Shown in pieces: positions 63,102-64,000 of a DNA stretch of 64,000 bases. The stretch is from contig NZ_FOIS01000004.1 of NCBI RefSeq assembly GCF_900110455.1, positions 496,001 to 560,000 on the forward strand, read 5' to 3'. The notes beneath the pieces were generated by a model, which did not search any database, was not told the origin of the DNA, and was given only the letters and a program-made list of their open reading frames with translations. A program made the position numbers and the translations under genes. Positions within the stretch are counted from its first letter, which is position 1; each line of letters opens with the position of its first letter. The stretch comes from Natrinema salifodinae. Lineage in GTDB: Archaea > Halobacteriota > Halobacteria > Halobacteriales > Natrialbaceae.

Positions 63102-63782
63102 TTACGGCGCTACGCCGACGGTCACCAGCGTACCGAACTCGCGGTAGCGTTCGACCATCTCCTCGCGGGTGTCCCAGTCCTCCGTCGGGAACTCGGCCTC
63201 GCTCGGAATCGTGATCTCGCGGTCCGGGATATTGTCCTGCTCGGCGACGTGCAGTCCCGCGTCGCGGAACGCCTGGCGATACTGCTCGCGGTCCCAGCGG
63301 GTCATCTCGACGGAGATGAACTCCTGCCACTCGTGGGAGTGGACGTTTTCCTCGTAGTAGTTGACGGCGCAGTAGAAGGTACCGCCTGGCCGGAGCACGC
63401 GGGCGACCTCCGCGAGCGTGCGGTGGGGATCGGCGGCGTAATAGAAGGCTTCCATCGACCAGATGTGGTCGATCGAATCGTCGGCGAAGGGGAGGTCGTC
63501 GAAGTCGCCGACGACGTAGCCGACGTCGCCGTCGTCCGTGTAGTCCGCCGCGTTGCGGGCCATCTCGGGCGAGCCGTCGAGGCCGTACACCCGGCCTGCT
63601 CCCTTGGTATCGCAGAGCGCGCGGCCAGCGTAGCCGCTCCCGCAGCCCAGATCGAGGACGACGTCGCCGGGTTCGACGGGCATCCGCGCGAGCGCGTGTT
63701 TGGCGGTGTGCCAGTGGCGCTCTTCCATTCCCTTGTCGCGGCCGCTCGTTGCCCAGTCGTCGAACTCCTCTCGGACGCTCAT
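63102..63782 (-). CDS. Class I SAM-dependent methyltransferase
   Basis: 226 residues from MSVREEFDDWATSGRDKGME. Methyltransf_11 motifs: VVLDLGCGSGYAGRALC (motif I), VYGLDGSPEMARNA (acidic motif), GDFDDLPFADDSIDHIWSME (motif IV) and LRPGGTFYCAVNYYEENVH. No substrate-specific domain is visible; small-molecule and quinone-like substrates are typical. TATA-like ctaaac is about 28 nt upstream. It lies just left of the iron-box palindrome but is transcribed the other way. Confidence 0.92.
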   Translation of the reverse strand: MSVREEFDDWATSGRDKGMEERHWHTAKHALARMPVEPGDVVLDLGCGSGYAGRALCDTKGAGRVYGLDGSPEMARNAADYTDDGDVGYVVGDFDDLPFADDSIDHIWSMEAFYYAADPHRTLAEVARVLRPGGTFYCAVNYYEENVHSHEWQEFISVEMTRWDREQYRQAFRDAGLHVAEQDNIPDREITIPSEAEFPTEDWDTREEMVERYREFGTLVTVGVAP

Positions 63783-63940
63783 GTCCGAGCGATGCGGGCC
63801 GCAAGACTAAACGCGTTCGCATGTTTCCGTCCGGGTCCGCTCTCGGCTCCCGTCCCTCGGCTCCCGTCCGCTTGGCTTCCGCCCCTCTGGCTTGCGTTCG
63901 CCCGATCATTCTCACTGGGGCAGGAACCACCGACAGATAC

Positions 63941-63956
63941 TTTAGGCTGGCCTAAA
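63941..63956. promoter_or_regulatory. Iron-box palindrome (DtxR/IdeR-type operator)
   Basis: TTTAGGCTGGCCTAAA is a perfect 7-bp inverted repeat with a 2-nt centre, matching the TTAGG...CCTAA half-sites of DtxR/IdeR-family iron regulators found in front of haloarchaeal iron-uptake genes. An AT-rich TATA-like aaattata follows directly at 63954-63961. A promoter for a rightward gene outside the window is likely; the identity of that gene is unknown. Confidence 0.65.
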
Positions 63957-64000
63957 TTATACGAAGTGAAGGGTCGTCGTGGACCGAACTCCGTGGGCAT

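Overview
The window is about 64 kb of haloarchaeal chromosome. GC is high, proteins are very acidic, Tat (twin-arginine) lipoprotein signals replace Sec signals, and many genes have an archaeal TATA-like element 26-30 nt upstream of the start codon, as expected for leaderless transcripts. Lineage markers include the large subunit of the D-family DNA polymerase, Hef, Hel308, KEOPS Cgi121, PurO, and small haloarchaeal families (rubredoxin-like DUF7130 type, DUF7556, DUF7563, DUF7127, DUF1931). Genus cannot be fixed from sequence alone; a Natrinema/Haloterrigena-type natrialbalean is a reasonable guess.

Layout. 1-6.5 kb: tail of a NifU-type protein, ketopantoate reductase, two rubredoxin-like paralogues, then a PPC/DUF296 gene one base upstream of polC. 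6.6-12.9 kb: a five-gene peptide ABC transporter operon whose start codons lie inside an inverted repeat, followed by an unlabelled 51-residue ORF. 13.4-25.7 kb: housekeeping genes (CBS protein-glyS, dolichol-kinase-like protein, Hef, malate dehydrogenase, ferredoxin), a TspO gene broken by one stop codon, and an exported alkaline phosphatase divergent from a PiT phosphate permease. 27.7-30.7 kb: a low-GC island. It begins at a truncated DUF6498 gene and holds a frameshifted DUF4157 (eCIS core) protein with an HELAH motif plus a tightly linked unknown gene. 30.7-33.6 kb: hel308-cgi121. 34.9-38.1 kb: a MIP18/DUF59 protein, an amidohydrolase and a divergent zinc alcohol dehydrogenase. This trio usually accompanies diiron hydrocarbon monooxygenases, but none is present here.

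38-51 kb: old-yellow-enzyme type reductase, Tat-exported rhodanese, tRNA-Gln(CTG), purO, a phosphoesterase, cysE with a cysteine-bearing upstream ORF, phosphohexomutase, flavin reductase, GIY-YIG protein, larB, a DUF1931 histone-fold protein, two tandem membrane paralogues and rpiA. 51-59 kb: a MacB-type exporter pair, then a thiamine-type ABC transporter (binding protein, fused permease, ATPase). The ATPase linker carries an exact 54-bp tandem duplication. 59-64 kb: a permease remnant, an XPD/DinG-type helicase, DUF7127, DUF1684, a methyltransferase, and at the right edge an iron-box palindrome that probably controls a gene just outside.

The most interesting leads are the eCIS-core island, the cysteine-bearing ORF in front of cysE, the orphan MIP18-amidohydrolase-dehydrogenase trio, the single-lesion pseudogenes, and the palindromes between TATA and start codon. 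All family assignments are by eye from translated sequence; no database search was run.
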